From Candidatus Sulfotelmatobacter sp. (GTDB taxonomy: Bacteria; Acidobacteriota; Terriglobia; Terriglobales; Acidobacteriaceae), in NCBI GenBank assembly GCA_030041475.1, contig JASHNU010000075.1, positions 1-64,000 on the forward strand: a DNA stretch of 64,000 nucleotides, read 5' to 3'. How positions within the stretch are numbered: the first letter of the stretch is position 1; every line of letters begins with the position of its first letter. Of this stretch, positions 17,595 to 28,602 are shown piece by piece. The notes under the pieces are model-generated. The model ran no database searches. It saw nothing but the letters and a program-made list of their open reading frames with translations, and was not told the origin of the DNA. The position numbers and the translations under genes were made by a program.

Positions 17595-19889
17595 ATGCAC
17601 CAGCATGAACCAGCTGGCCGGATTGTCCGTTTTGGATCCTTCGAGGCTGATCTCAAAGAAGGCAAGCTCACCAAGGCGGGGATTCGAATTCATTTGCAAG
17701 AACAGCCGTTACAGATTCTGGCGCTGTTGCTGGAGCACCCGGGTCAGCTCGTCACCAGGGAGGAAATCCGTCAGAAACTTTGGTCGCGCGATACGTTTGT
17801 GGAGTTTGACGATGCGTTGAACACCGCGATGCGGAAGCTGCGCGCGGCCTTGAACGATTCAGCTGACAATCCGAGGTTTCTGGAAACGGTCCCCCGCCGA
17901 GGCTATCGTTTTATTGCTCCCGTGGTTTGGACGCCCGAATCGCGAGCCGTGACCCCAGTCAAGTCCGGCCCGAGTCGCCACCCGTATTTTTGGCTCGCCG
18001 CCGCTCTCATTGTGGCAGGTGCAGGCGTCGCAGGATTCCGGCACTTTCGCCGGCCTGCTTTGCAAATCACTTCCAGGGACACGATCGTCCTCGCCGATTT
18101 TGCCAACAGCACGGGCGATACAGTGTTCGACGATGCACTGAAGCAGGCGCTGGCCGTGGAACTGGGACAATCTCCTTTCCTGAACGTGCTCTCCGACCGA
18201 AGAGTCAGCGAGACCTGGGGGATGATGGGCCATTCTGCGAGTGAACGCATCACGGGAGATGCCGGGCGGGAGCTTTGCCTTCGCACGGGCAGCAAGGCCG
18301 TGCTGGGCGGGATGATCTCCAGCTTGGGCAGCCATTACCTGATTGGCCTGAATGCCGTCGCCTGCAGCACGGGCGATACCCTGGTCCAAGAACAGAGCGA
18401 AGCCGCAAGCAAGGAAGAAGTTCTGAAGGCTCTGAGTCGAGCCGCTTCCATTCTACGCACTAAGCTGGGAGAGTCGCTCCCTTCGGTGCAGAAGTTTGAC
18501 GTTCCGATTGAAGTCACGACACCTTCGCTCGAAGCCCTGAAAAACTACAGCATGGGTGTCAGAGTAGCTCACGAACAGGGAGACGCGCCGAGCATTCCGT
18601 TTCTGAAGCGGGCGGTTGAACTCGACCGTAACTTCCCCATGGCGTACGCCCAATTGGCGATAGCGTACGGCAATCTCAGTCAACCGTCCGTCGCCCTGGA
18701 ATACGCGACCAAGGCATTCGAATTGAGTGACCGGGTCAGCGAACGGGAAAAACTGCGTATCTCCGCGGCTTATTTTCGTGCCACGGGAGAGGTGGAGAAG
18801 GAGGGCCAGATCTACGAACTGTGGATCGCAGACTACCCTCGTGATCCTGTTCCTCACGAGAACTTGGGGGCGAGCTACTTCAACACAGGGCAATATGACA
18901 AAGCTCTCGCGGAATTTCAGGAAGGGTCGGGGCTTGCGCCCGACCATGTCGTCAGCTACGCAAATCTTGGGGCAGCGTACCTCTGCCTGAACCGGCTGGA
19001 GGAAGCCAAAGCCACCTTTGATCAGGCGCTCGCACACAAGCTAGATGGGGGATGGTTGCGCGAGAACATGTACTATCTTGCTTTTCTGCGGGGAGATGCC
19101 GTGGAGATGGAGCGGCAAGTAGCTTGGGGTGCCGGCAAGCCCGGAGACGAAGACCCGCTGCTGTCCAAGCAATCTGACACCGAGGCTTACTATGGGCGGT
19201 TCAACCAGGCACGGGACCTTTCCCGCCGAGCGGTGGTCTCGGCTCTCCGCGCGGACTCCAGAGAAGCGGCGGCTTTCTGGCAGCTCAATGCTGCGCTGCG
19301 CGAGGCGGAGTTGGGCAACACTGCATCCGCGAGGCAAGGAGTCACGGCGGCTTTGGCGCTGTCTTCGGGGCGGGATGTGAAGGTGGCGGCAGCCCTCGCG
19401 CTGGCTCGCACTGGCGGTGCTGCCCGAGCCAAGGCCCTGGCCGAGGAACTGGGGAAGAACTACCCATCGAATACGCTGCTGATGCTCTACTGGCTGCCGA
19501 CCATCAACGCCGCCATCGAACTCAGCAAGCGTAATTCATCCCAAGCGCTTGCGGATCTGGAGGCTGCTGTTCCTTACGAACTAGGCGGAGCAGGAACGTT
19601 CATCAGCTACTTGTACCCGGTGTACGTGCGCGGCCAAGCCTATCTGCTGGCGCGCAATGGAGCGGCCGCCGCCGCCGAGTTCCAGAAAGTGCTGAATCAC
19701 CGGGGCATCGTGCAGAATTTTGTGACAGGATCACTGGCGCACCTTCAAATCGGTCGTGCTTACGCGATGGAAGGGGATACCGCAAAGGCGAAAGGTGCGT
19801 ACCAAGACTTCCTCAAACTCTGGAAAGACGCCGACCCCGACATCCTCATCCTGAAAGAAGCCAAGGCGGAGTATGCGAAGCTGCAGTAG
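17595..19889 (+). CDS. Winged-helix (CadC/OmpR-type) DNA-binding + TPR regulator
   Basis: RFGSFEADLKEGKLTKAGIRIHLQEQPLQILALLLEHPGQLVTREEIRQKLW winged helix, TM segment, TPR repeats. Confidence 0.85.
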   Translation: MHQHEPAGRIVRFGSFEADLKEGKLTKAGIRIHLQEQPLQILALLLEHPGQLVTREEIRQKLWSRDTFVEFDDALNTAMRKLRAALNDSADNPRFLETVPRRGYRFIAPVVWTPESRAVTPVKSGPSRHPYFWLAAALIVAGAGVAGFRHFRRPALQITSRDTIVLADFANSTGDTVFDDALKQALAVELGQSPFLNVLSDRRVSETWGMMGHSASERITGDAGRELCLRTGSKAVLGGMISSLGSHYLIGLNAVACSTGDTLVQEQSEAASKEEVLKALSRAASILRTKLGESLPSVQKFDVPIEVTTPSLEALKNYSMGVRVAHEQGDAPSIPFLKRAVELDRNFPMAYAQLAIAYGNLSQPSVALEYATKAFELSDRVSEREKLRISAAYFRATGEVEKEGQIYELWIADYPRDPVPHENLGASYFNTGQYDKALAEFQEGSGLAPDHVVSYANLGAAYLCLNRLEEAKATFDQALAHKLDGGWLRENMYYLAFLRGDAVEMERQVAWGAGKPGDEDPLLSKQSDTEAYYGRFNQARDLSRRAVVSALRADSREAAAFWQLNAALREAELGNTASARQGVTAALALSSGRDVKVAAALALARTGGAARAKALAEELGKNYPSNTLLMLYWLPTINAAIELSKRNSSQALADLEAAVPYELGGAGTFISYLYPVYVRGQAYLLARNGAAAAAEFQKVLNHRGIVQNFVTGSLAHLQIGRAYAMEGDTAKAKGAYQDFLKLWKDADPDILILKEAKAEYAKLQ

Positions 19890-19968
19890 GCCTTACAACG
19901 TCTAACAAAGCTTAATTTCTCCAGCAATCCGTGAAAGAAGTCGGAACATCTCTACGGACGGGACTTGC

Positions 19969-20085
19969 CCGATGGCATCGAACTATTGCCTGATAAGTTG
20001 TGGGAACTGGTCGAACCGTTCATCCCAGTTGGCTGCGGCTAAGCCCAAAGGCGGAAGACCGCGCCTGGCAGACCGCGTTGTTGAT
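19969..20085 (+). pseudogene. IS5-family-like transposase N-terminal remnant, frameshifted
   Basis: DGIELLPDKLWELVEPFIPVGCG* in one frame, then KPKGGRPRLADRVV in another. Confidence 0.55.
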
Positions 20086-20173
20086 CGCCTGAGCGGTCGT
20101 CGTCGTGGTTATTTCCTTGAACTGGATGCGCCTCACGTCGAGCGCAGGCGCATTTCTTGATATAGTTTTACCC

Positions 20174-20527
20174 ATGTTCGAGAACTTTACTGCCACCGAC
20201 CGCTGGGCGAAAAAATCCGCGCACTGCGTTTATCAGGCGCAGATCGTCGCCATCGCTACGCGTCACGCCGATGCCGTGGACTACAAATTCCTGGTTGACG
20301 GACGCAAAGTGTGGGTGGCCCTGCCGCATCCCGCATGGGTGGAATACAAGAAACGCACGGGCCGCATTATTACCGACTCGCTGGGCGTGGAGATTGCCGG
20401 GCATTATCTAAAGAGCGCGCTCGAATCAGGCGAGGGCCTTGGGAGCGAGATGTATTCGCTGACTGTGGAAGAAACGCTGGCGCATCTCGATGCGGCCATC
20501 GCAGAGATGCAGGCGCAGCCGGCATAG
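20174..20527 (+). CDS. Hypothetical protein
   Basis: 117-aa ORF with plausible start. Confidence 0.55.
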   Translation: MFENFTATDRWAKKSAHCVYQAQIVAIATRHADAVDYKFLVDGRKVWVALPHPAWVEYKKRTGRIITDSLGVEIAGHYLKSALESGEGLGSEMYSLTVEETLAHLDAAIAEMQAQPA

Positions 20528-20551
20528 AGTGACCTAGGAGAGAGGTGGCGT

Positions 20552-20767
20552 GTGAAAAAAGAAGCGTACGTCCTCAATATCGCAGGAGAGGACAACGTGC
20601 TCGTCGCGCAAGAGGAGGAGGCGCGGGACTTGGTGGGGTGGACTCCCGACGAATCCTCGGATGCGGTAGAGGTCCGGGCAGACGATCCTCGGCTGACCCA
20701 AGAGACAGTCGAGATTGACCCGGGCGCTGACGCATTCGCACCGGTCATAGCCATCTCCATACACTGA
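20552..20767 (+). CDS. Hypothetical small protein
   Basis: 71-aa ORF. Confidence 0.35.
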   Translation: MKKEAYVLNIAGEDNVLVAQEEEARDLVGWTPDESSDAVEVRADDPRLTQETVEIDPGADAFAPVIAISIH

Positions 20768-20795
20768 AGGGTTCTGGCAAGATGGCCGTCAGGCC

Positions 20796-22412
20796 CTAAA
20801 TCACCACCGCTTCCTTGTACTCCCCGAACACGCGCCGCATGGCGTCGGCGATTTCGCCCACCGTCGCATAAGCCTCGACCCCAGCCAAAATTCGCGGCAT
20901 GACGTTCGCGCCGGATCTCGCCGCATCTTCTACACCGGCCAACGCCGCCTTCCATGGGCCTGCATCCCGCTTCGCTCTGAGCGCCCGCACGCGGTCGATC
21001 TGTTTCGGCTCGAGGGCGGGATCGATGCGCTGAATCGGGATCGCCTTTTCTTCTTCCACCTCGAACCGATTCACGCCGACGACGATTGATTCCTGGTGGT
21101 CGACCTGCCGCTGATATTCGTAGGCCGCGTTCTGAATTTCCTGCTGCACGAAGCCGCGCTCGATCGCCTTCAGCATTCCGCCGAGAACCTCAATCTTGCC
21201 GAGATACTCCGCCGCACGCTTCTCAATCTCGTTGGTCAGCGTCTCGAGGTAGTACGAGCCGGCCAGAGGATCAATGGTCTGTGGCGCGCCCGATTCATAG
21301 GCGATAATCTGCTGCGTGCGTAGCGCGATGCGGGCGGCCTGCTCGGTGGGCAGGGCGAGGGCTTCGTCGTAGGAATTCGTGTGCAGCGATTGCGTCCCGC
21401 CCATTACTGCGGCCAGCGCCTGAATCGCCGTGCGCACGATGTTGTTCTCTGGTTGCTGCGCGGTCAGAGTCGAGCCGGCGGTCTGGGTGTGGAAGCGCAG
21501 CATCCAGGAGCGCGGATTCTTCGCCTTGAAATGTTCGCGCATGATGCGCGCCCACATGCGGCGGGCGGCGCGGAACTTGGCGACTTCCTCGAGAAAGTTG
21601 CTATGCGCGTTGAAGAAGAACGACAGCCGCGGCCCGAATTTGTCGACATCAAGCCCGGCTCTGATCGCGGCTTCTACATAGGCCATGCCGTTGCCCAGGG
21701 TAAAGGCGACTTCCTGCACGGCGGTCGACCCGGCTTCGCGCATGTGATAGCCGGAGATGGAAATCGTGTTCCAGTCGGGCACGCGCTCGTTGGCCCAGGC
21801 AAACATGTCGGTGATGACGCGCATGGCCTGCTGCGGCGGATAAATGTATGTCCCGCGCGCGATGTACTCCTTGAGCACGTCGTTCTGAACGGTGCCCGAG
21901 AGCTTGCGGATGTCGCCGCCCTGCCGCTTCGCCACGGCCACATACAGCGCCAGCAGAATTGATGCCGTGGCGTTGATGGTCATCGACGTTGAAATTTTCG
22001 TCAGTTCGATGCCATCGAAGAGACGCTGCATATCCTCGATCGAGTCGATCGCTACGCCAACCTTCCCGACTTCCCCTGCCGCCATGCAATGGTCGGAATC
22101 CATCCCGATCTGTGTGGGTAAGTCGAACGCTACCGACAATCCCGTGGTTCCGTTGGCGAGGAGATATTTGTAGCGCTTGTTCGATTCCTCGGCGTCACCC
22201 ATGCCGGCGTACTGGCGCATGGTCCACAGGCGGCCGCGGTACATGGTCGCTTGCACGCCGCGCGTGAAGGGATATTCGCCGGGATAGCCGACCTCGCTTT
22301 CGTAATCCGAGCCCTTGAGATCGGCGGGCGTGTAGAGCGGGTTTACAGGAATGTGCGAGGAAGTTTCAATGTCTCTCGCACTTTCAGGAGGGGTCGTCAG
22401 TTTTTGCTTCAT
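20796..22412 (-). CDS. Methylmalonyl-CoA mutase, large-subunit catalytic part
   Basis: [86 protein letters not shown]. Confidence 0.93.
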   Translation of the reverse strand: MKQKLTTPPESARDIETSSHIPVNPLYTPADLKGSDYESEVGYPGEYPFTRGVQATMYRGRLWTMRQYAGMGDAEESNKRYKYLLANGTTGLSVAFDLPTQIGMDSDHCMAAGEVGKVGVAIDSIEDMQRLFDGIELTKISTSMTINATASILLALYVAVAKRQGGDIRKLSGTVQNDVLKEYIARGTYIYPPQQAMRVITDMFAWANERVPDWNTISISGYHMREAGSTAVQEVAFTLGNGMAYVEAAIRAGLDVDKFGPRLSFFFNAHSNFLEEVAKFRAARRMWARIMREHFKAKNPRSWMLRFHTQTAGSTLTAQQPENNIVRTAIQALAAVMGGTQSLHTNSYDEALALPTEQAARIALRTQQIIAYESGAPQTIDPLAGSYYLETLTNEIEKRAAEYLGKIEVLGGMLKAIERGFVQQEIQNAAYEYQRQVDHQESIVVGVNRFEVEEEKAIPIQRIDPALEPKQIDRVRALRAKRDAGPWKAALAGVEDAARSGANVMPRILAGVEAYATVGEIADAMRRVFGEYKEAVVI

Positions 22413-22535
22413 TCGATTACCCGAGAAACGGATTGCAGATCGCAGATTTCGGATTGAAGATTCATGCCGAAATGTAAAATCTGCAATCTGAAATCTTCGA
22501 TCTGAAATCGCGCTGTTGAAATGGCCGGCAAGACG

Positions 22536-22889
22536 TCACTGACGCTGGGTCTTTCTCCGGACTCTCCAGAACGAGCTTAGCCCGAACCAGGCAAAGGCTA
22601 ATGTGAAGCAAATCACAATCGCGACCCGGCCGGCGGTGGTGCGCCCGGCCTGATATTTCATGTATTCCCGGACCAGGCCAACGCCGCCAAAGGCCGCCAT
22701 AGTCAAGAAAAGGGTGCCAATGACCTCAAGCCACAGCTGATGCAGGGCGTGACCAAAGGAGCGGGCGGTGGTGCGCACCCCGGCCAGAAGGGCACTGAGC
22801 GTGCGGCTGCGCCCGGCCTGATCCCGCGCGGCATTCAACGCAACCCGCGCCGCCACCCCCAACTTTCGTAAGGCAGAAACTTTACTCAC
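22536..22889 (-). CDS. Hypothetical membrane protein
   Basis: 117-aa ORF with TM segments. Confidence 0.5.
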   Translation of the reverse strand: MSKVSALRKLGVAARVALNAARDQAGRSRTLSALLAGVRTTARSFGHALHQLWLEVIGTLFLTMAAFGGVGLVREYMKYQAGRTTAGRVAIVICFTLAFAWFGLSSFWRVRRKTQRQ

Positions 22890-22939
22890 GGCCTCGATTT
22901 TAACAGCCTTCGGCGCTACAATGACCCCACGCGCGGCCG

Positions 22940-23326
22940 GTGAACCGCAAGGCCCAGCGCGGCATCAAAGTAAGTGTTTACTGGTGCAGTCGACTTGTTG
23001 GGAACGGCCAGGGGCTTTTCGTGGATCCACAGCTCAAGCAGCTCATGAAGGAACTCGGCGACGCCATTAATGAGTCCCTGTCCGACTCGGAACAGATATC
23101 CGAGGTGGTGGGCCGCATCAAGGAAGGCGGCTATGACATTTTCCTGGTGCTGGAAGCCACCATCGGCGTCAGCAAGCAGGGCGAAAAGCCTACGGACAAG
23201 ACGTCCCTCATTACCACCCTTTCGACCAACCCCGAGTTCAAGGTGAGCGACCAGGACCTGAAATTCCTGAAGTCTTTGCGCATCAAGATCGACGAAGAAA
23301 AGCAGGACAAGGGAAAAGACAAGTAA
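22940..23326 (+). CDS. Hypothetical protein (start uncertain, possibly 23039)
   Basis: QLKQLMKELGDAINESLSDSEQISEVVGRIKEGGYDIFLVLEATIGV. Confidence 0.55.
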   Translation: MNRKAQRGIKVSVYWCSRLVGNGQGLFVDPQLKQLMKELGDAINESLSDSEQISEVVGRIKEGGYDIFLVLEATIGVSKQGEKPTDKTSLITTLSTNPEFKVSDQDLKFLKSLRIKIDEEKQDKGKDK

Positions 23327-23470
23327 CCGCCCTCCAGCTGCAACTCTGCCTTCAAAAATCAGCCCAAGCGACTGTGCTACCATCTACTGTTTTCTTTCCG
23401 CATCTGCCGTGCGGAAGAGAAGATTCCGGATGGCTCAACGCTGCTCAGGACCGGAATCTCAGAGGCAGTG

Positions 23471-24721
23471 ATGAAAGACACGCTGGGGGTTCTTTTGGCA
23501 GGCGGGGCTGGGGAGCGCCTCTATCCTCTCACCCGCGACCGCGCCAAACCGGCAGTTACCTTCGGCGGAATCTACCGCATCATTGACATCACCCTTTCCA
23601 ACTGCCTGAACTCCGATTTGCGCCGCGTCTACATCCTCACCCAGTACAAGGCGCTCTCGCTCAACCGGCATATCCGCGAAGGCTGGAACATTTTGGGTCG
23701 CGAGGTCGGGGAGTTCATAGAAGTGTTGCCTCCGATGAAGCGGGTGAGCGATCAGTGGTATCAGGGGACGGCCGACGCGGTGTATCAGAATATCTATTCG
23801 ATCGGCTCGGAGCAGCCCAAGTACGTGCTGATTCTTTCCGGCGACCACATCTACAAAATGGATTACGGCAAGATGCTGACGCAGCATCAGGACTCTGCGG
23901 CCGACATCACGCTGGCGACGATTCAGATCGATCCTGAGGAGACCTGCCGCTTCGGCGTCGTCGATGTGGACAAAGACGGGCGCATCAACGGTTTTGAGGA
24001 GAAGCCGAAGTCCACTGCGCTGCGCTCGCCGCTCAATCCCGCCAAGGTCGCCGGCTCGATGGGCGTTTACCTGTTCAACGCTGATGTGCTCATTCCGGTG
24101 CTGCTCAAAGATGCGGAAAATCCGCAGTCCAGCCATGACTTCGGCAAAGACATTTTGCCGAAAATGGTGGACGATTATCGCGTCTTCGCCTACGACTTCG
24201 TCGACGAAAACAAGAAGGAAGCGCTCTACTGGCGCGACGTGGGCACGCTCGAAGCCTATTACGAAGCCAACATGGATATCACTTCGGTCTCGCCGATCTT
24301 CAACCTTTACGACGCGGCATGGCCGATCCGTACTCACCAGCGGCAGTATCCGCCAGCGAAATTCGTCTTTGCCGAGGTTGGGCGCATGGGCACGGCGCTC
24401 GACTCCATCGTGTCCAACGGTTGCATCGTCTCCGGAGGAACGGTCAAGAATTCCGTGCTCTCACCCGACGTGCGGGTAAACTCCTACTCCGAAGTGGAGG
24501 ATTCGATTTTGTTCTCGCATGTCAGCGTCGGGCGCCGGTGCCGCATCCGCAAGGCGATTCTCGACCGCGATGTACACATTCCAGAAGGCACGACTATCGG
24601 CTATGACGCCGCGGCTGATCGCCAGCGTTATTTCGTCACCGAAAGCGGCATCACGGTCGTGACGCGCGACTACTCGCTGTTCGAGAATCCGGTCACCGTG
24701 GATTACTTCAGTGCTGAGTAA
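23471..24721 (+). CDS. glgC: Glucose-1-phosphate adenylyltransferase
   Basis: GVLLAGGAGERLYPLTRDRAKPAVTFGGIYRIIDITLSNCLNSDLRRVYILTQYKALSLNRHI. Confidence 0.95.
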   Translation: MKDTLGVLLAGGAGERLYPLTRDRAKPAVTFGGIYRIIDITLSNCLNSDLRRVYILTQYKALSLNRHIREGWNILGREVGEFIEVLPPMKRVSDQWYQGTADAVYQNIYSIGSEQPKYVLILSGDHIYKMDYGKMLTQHQDSAADITLATIQIDPEETCRFGVVDVDKDGRINGFEEKPKSTALRSPLNPAKVAGSMGVYLFNADVLIPVLLKDAENPQSSHDFGKDILPKMVDDYRVFAYDFVDENKKEALYWRDVGTLEAYYEANMDITSVSPIFNLYDAAWPIRTHQRQYPPAKFVFAEVGRMGTALDSIVSNGCIVSGGTVKNSVLSPDVRVNSYSEVEDSILFSHVSVGRRCRIRKAILDRDVHIPEGTTIGYDAAADRQRYFVTESGITVVTRDYSLFENPVTVDYFSAE

Positions 24722-24918
24722 CTACCTTTGTTCCCCGCGATCCCCTCGGCTGTGTTTTGTGCGAGTTTGCGTGTGACCGTGATCACCAACTGTGATCTGG
24801 GTGCTAGCTCGTTACTTGCACTCGGAGAGGTGCAAAATCGGAAGGACATCCGGGGATTTCCACAAGCCGCTGGGCGAGCTAAAGTTACCGAGGCTAAACG
24901 ATTCCGTGAAATCTTTGG

Positions 24919-24947
24919 TTGACATCCAGCAGCGCTGAGGACATAAT
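24919..24947 (+). promoter_or_regulatory. Putative sigma70-type promoter
   Basis: TTGACA-N17-CATAAT upstream of 25130 CDS. Confidence 0.4.
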
Positions 24948-25129
24948 CCGGTTTCATTCAAAACGATTCAAAAAGTCAATCGTGAGCCGACTAACTTTGT
25001 CTAGCCAGCCCGCGCTGAAGCGCGACCGCAAGGAATCGACTTTGGTTCTTGCATTGAGGGGGCTGCCGAACTCGCAGCGCAGGCTAGAGGTTAACCAACA
25101 ACTTTCACCACTCTGAGAAGGAGAAACCC

Positions 25130-25585
25130 ATGAGGCGTAGTCGTTCGAAACCCACTCTATTGATCGCTGGGCTGCTGACCGGCCTGCTGATGGCGATCGT
25201 GTCCGTCCCACTGTTAGCTCAACCCGTAGGCGAGCCGGCCTACGACCTCAGTAAAGAAGTCACACTCAGCGGCACGGTATCGACTGTGCTGCACAATGCA
25301 CCTCGCGGAATGGCCTGGGGCTCCCACCTCCTGATGGAGACAGCTTCCGGCAGGGTGGATGCCAGCCTCGGCCGCTGGGCGCTAGAGGGCAAAGGCGCAC
25401 TCTCCGTCAGTGTCGGCCAGCAGGTCGAAGTTACCGGCATCATGAGGACCCTGAAGGACAAAGAAGTCTTCGTGGCCCGCACCGTTAAAGTGAACGGAAA
25501 GGTCTACGCGGTTCGCGACCAGCACGGCATGTCGGTGTCGCCGCAGACGCGTCAACTCGCCGCTAAGAAAGGGGAGTCGCTATGA
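25130..25585 (+). CDS. Secreted hypothetical protein (OB-fold-like)
   Basis: Signal peptide; RBS GAAGGAG; VTLSGTVSTVLHNAPRGMAWGSHLLMETASGRVDASLG. Confidence 0.6.
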   Translation: MRRSRSKPTLLIAGLLTGLLMAIVSVPLLAQPVGEPAYDLSKEVTLSGTVSTVLHNAPRGMAWGSHLLMETASGRVDASLGRWALEGKGALSVSVGQQVEVTGIMRTLKDKEVFVARTVKVNGKVYAVRDQHGMSVSPQTRQLAAKKGESL

Positions 25586-27624
25586 ACCGTAAACTTTACA
25601 CAGGCATTCTCGTAGCTATCGTTTGTCTGGCTTTTGGTCTGCTTACGGGCTGCAGCTCAAGCTCGCCAACATACTCAATCACCGCGGCGAGCGGATCTAC
25701 TCCGCAAACACAGACCGAGGGTGAAGCGTTTGCAGTCGCCTTGGGCGTGAATGTGACGTCCGGCACCACGCCCGCCAGCGGCGTAACCGTGACCTTCGCG
25801 GCTCCATCGTCGGGCCAGAGCTGCGCGCTGTCGGCCACAACTGCCACTACGGACTCCAATGGCAACGCGTCCGTTACCTGCACGGCCAACACAACACCCG
25901 GTGCTTACTCGGTGACGGCCTCGGTTTCCTCGACGGTGTCAACCAGCTTTGCCCTGACCAACGAAGCGCCGAGCGTGTTCGTGTTCGATGTGAACGGGCT
26001 GGAACAACCCAACGCGACCAACGGGGGCTTCATCAGCTACTACGCCGTTGCCGGCGCAGTGGCGTTTGACCTCAGCGGCAATGTCCTGGGTGGCGTGCAG
26101 GACTACAACGACGGCGTCGGTACGATATCCGTAAGCGGCGGCGATACGATCGGCGCGACAGCCACCTCCGCGAGCCTATTGACCGTCGATATGACCACCG
26201 GGACCGGAACGCTCGTAATCGACGTTTCAGCGGTCGATACCAACGTGGGCGTAGCCGGCGTAGAAACCTTCGCACTCCAGTTTGCCAACGCCAGTCACGC
26301 GGTCATAAGCCAGTTTGACGGCACGGCGACTTCCAGCGGAAGCTTCGACCTGCAGGGGACGGGGACGGCCGTTACGAACTTTGCCTTCACCCTCTCTGGA
26401 ACCGATAGCGACTACGATGCAGTCTCGTACGGCGGCGTGTTCTCGGATACCACCCCGGGCGTAGCAGCCGGCGTCATCTCAGGTACGGTTGACGTCAATG
26501 ATGACGGAACGGTGACGCCTGGCGCGGAGGGCGTTGCCAACATGACCGGTACCGACAACGGCACCTCCGGCGTCTTCGGCCGCGGCACGGCCAGCTTCGT
26601 CATCAACGGTACAACCACACTCACGCTGGTGTACTACGTCGTTGGTCCGGAAGTGATCCGCCTCATCGACATGGATACGTTCGGTACCGCTGGCGCTGGC
26701 AGTGCGGCAATCGGATCGGCCTACGGCCAGGGTGCTACTCCCGCATTCGACAGCACGGATCTGGGTACGGCTGATGTTTTCGGCTTCAACGGCAACCCGT
26801 GGGGCGAACTCTACGCTGTAGCCGGACAGGTAACTCCGGTCGGAAGCGCGGGAGTGCCGGCGGGTACATTCACGGGCGAAGCCGATCTTGACGATGACGG
26901 CATCGCTATCGTCTCCGCTGCTTCGACCGCAGGCACGTACATCATTAACCCCGATGGATACGGCAGCCTGAGCATCACCAGCGCCAACCTGGAGAACTCA
27001 ACCCAGTGGGGCGTGTACGCCACCGATCCAACTCTCAACCTGTACGATCCCAACAACACAACCGCTGGCCAGGGCGGTGCCCTGGTCATGGAAATGTCAC
27101 CGAGCGGTGCGCTGACGGCCGGCACGGGAATCATCACACCCCAAGGCGCGACTACATCCAGCGATTTCAACAGCAACAGTTACGCCTTCGGAGCGCAAGC
27201 CTATGCCGAATCGACTCTCACCGGTTGGGAATTCGATATGGTGGGGCAGGCACCGTTTGACACCACCCTCGATTTGACTGGAGCAACCGGAAGCATCAGC
27301 GATCCGTCCGGGGTCTTTGTCGCGGACACGAACGGTCAGTACACCGCGGTTCCCATTACGGGCACTGCGGCTGGCCCTGACACCTTCGGGCGTTACACAT
27401 ACTCAACAGCTCTCACCATCGGTCCCGCGGTGAGCGGCGGCACGGCCATCCCGTTTACGACGGTTATGTACGAAGCTAACGGCGGATTCGTGTTCTGGAT
27501 CGACGAGGACGACTTCGCCCTGTGGCTCGGCTCTCTCGAGGAGCAGAGCAGCAGCTCACTGGCCAAGTCCCACTTCAAGAAGGGCGTCATCTCGAAGGCC
27601 CAGACGAAGATGAAGCGCCGCTAA
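25582..27624 (+). CDS. Surface lipoprotein with Ig-like and repeated G-x-x-D-x-N-D modules
   Basis: Lipobox LAFGLLTGCSSSS; Ig-like VTSGTTPASGVTVTFAAPSSGQSC. Confidence 0.65.
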   Translation: MNRKLYTGILVAIVCLAFGLLTGCSSSSPTYSITAASGSTPQTQTEGEAFAVALGVNVTSGTTPASGVTVTFAAPSSGQSCALSATTATTDSNGNASVTCTANTTPGAYSVTASVSSTVSTSFALTNEAPSVFVFDVNGLEQPNATNGGFISYYAVAGAVAFDLSGNVLGGVQDYNDGVGTISVSGGDTIGATATSASLLTVDMTTGTGTLVIDVSAVDTNVGVAGVETFALQFANASHAVISQFDGTATSSGSFDLQGTGTAVTNFAFTLSGTDSDYDAVSYGGVFSDTTPGVAAGVISGTVDVNDDGTVTPGAEGVANMTGTDNGTSGVFGRGTASFVINGTTTLTLVYYVVGPEVIRLIDMDTFGTAGAGSAAIGSAYGQGATPAFDSTDLGTADVFGFNGNPWGELYAVAGQVTPVGSAGVPAGTFTGEADLDDDGIAIVSAASTAGTYIINPDGYGSLSITSANLENSTQWGVYATDPTLNLYDPNNTTAGQGGALVMEMSPSGALTAGTGIITPQGATTSSDFNSNSYAFGAQAYAESTLTGWEFDMVGQAPFDTTLDLTGATGSISDPSGVFVADTNGQYTAVPITGTAAGPDTFGRYTYSTALTIGPAVSGGTAIPFTTVMYEANGGFVFWIDEDDFALWLGSLEEQSSSSLAKSHFKKGVISKAQTKMKRR

Positions 27625-27682
27625 CCCGCAAACGCGCACTGCCGGAGCAATCCGGCGGTGCCCTAACATAGAGCTTCAACTG

Positions 27683-27713
27683 AGTGGCGCGCTCCGGCGC
27701 GCCACTTTTTTTT
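27683..27713 (+). terminator. Rho-independent terminator
   Basis: AGTGGCGCGC-TCCG-GCGCGCCACT followed by a T tract. Confidence 0.85.
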
Positions 27714-28002
27714 CTCAAGCCGGACTCGTGCCCGACTGTCTCGCGCGACCGCGTCGTTACCTTGCCCACGGCGCTCCACTGCTACAATTCCCTGTCCTAC
27801 AGAAGCTTACGCGCGAGAACTTTGCACTACACATTCGCGTACTGTCTTGTGGGGTCGAGTCGAGTACTGTCCTGGTGGTAGGGATGCTTCGACTGCGGCT
27901 GAGCTTCGCGATCGCGAAGCCCCAATCCTCGCTCAGCATGACAGAGTCGAGGAGATCCGATGCATTATCGCTTAGCTAGATAATTCTTCCTGGGGAGCGC
28001 AA

Positions 28003-28602
28003 GTGGAAGACGTCCAGGTGGTTGCCATGCTGGTTCGGCGCTGTATCGCCGGCGACGCCGCTGCCTGGGAAGAAATCGTGCGCACCTACAACCGCAGGAT
28101 TTACAACATCTGCTACCGCTTCGCGGGATCAGGGGATGACGCTGAAGACCTTACGCAGGAGGTCTTCATCAAGATGTACCGCACGCTCGCGAGTTACGAC
28201 CACACCAAGGGCGCGTTCATCACCTGGGTCACGACCATCACGCGCAACCTGCTGGTGGATCATTTCCGCAAGACCAAGCAGGACCGGGTGACCGATTCGA
28301 TGGATACGGCTGCGTCCGAGCACGAGGACGCCCAGCCGCTCAGTGAGCAAATTCAGGACCAATCCGCGCCCCCGGACGCCCATGTACGCAGCCGGGAGGT
28401 CTCGGAAACGGTCCACGCAGCCCTGGCCCGGATTTCTCCGGAGCTCCGGGAAGCAGTGATTCTAAGGGACTTACAGGATATGGACTACAAGGAAATTGCC
28501 ACCGTTCTGAAGGTGCCGGAGGGAACTGTGAAAAGCCGAATAAATCGTGGGCGGGCGGAACTAGCCCGCCTCCTACAACGTACCTATAGGCAGGTGATGT
28601 GA
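28003..28602 (+). CDS. RNA polymerase sigma factor, ECF type
   Basis: FAGSGDDAEDLTQEVFIKMYRTLASYD; LREAVILRDLQDMDYKEIATVLKVPEGTVKSRINRGRAELARLL. Confidence 0.93.
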   Translation: MEDVQVVAMLVRRCIAGDAAAWEEIVRTYNRRIYNICYRFAGSGDDAEDLTQEVFIKMYRTLASYDHTKGAFITWVTTITRNLLVDHFRKTKQDRVTDSMDTAASEHEDAQPLSEQIQDQSAPPDAHVRSREVSETVHAALARISPELREAVILRDLQDMDYKEIATVLKVPEGTVKSRINRGRAELARLLQRTYRQVM

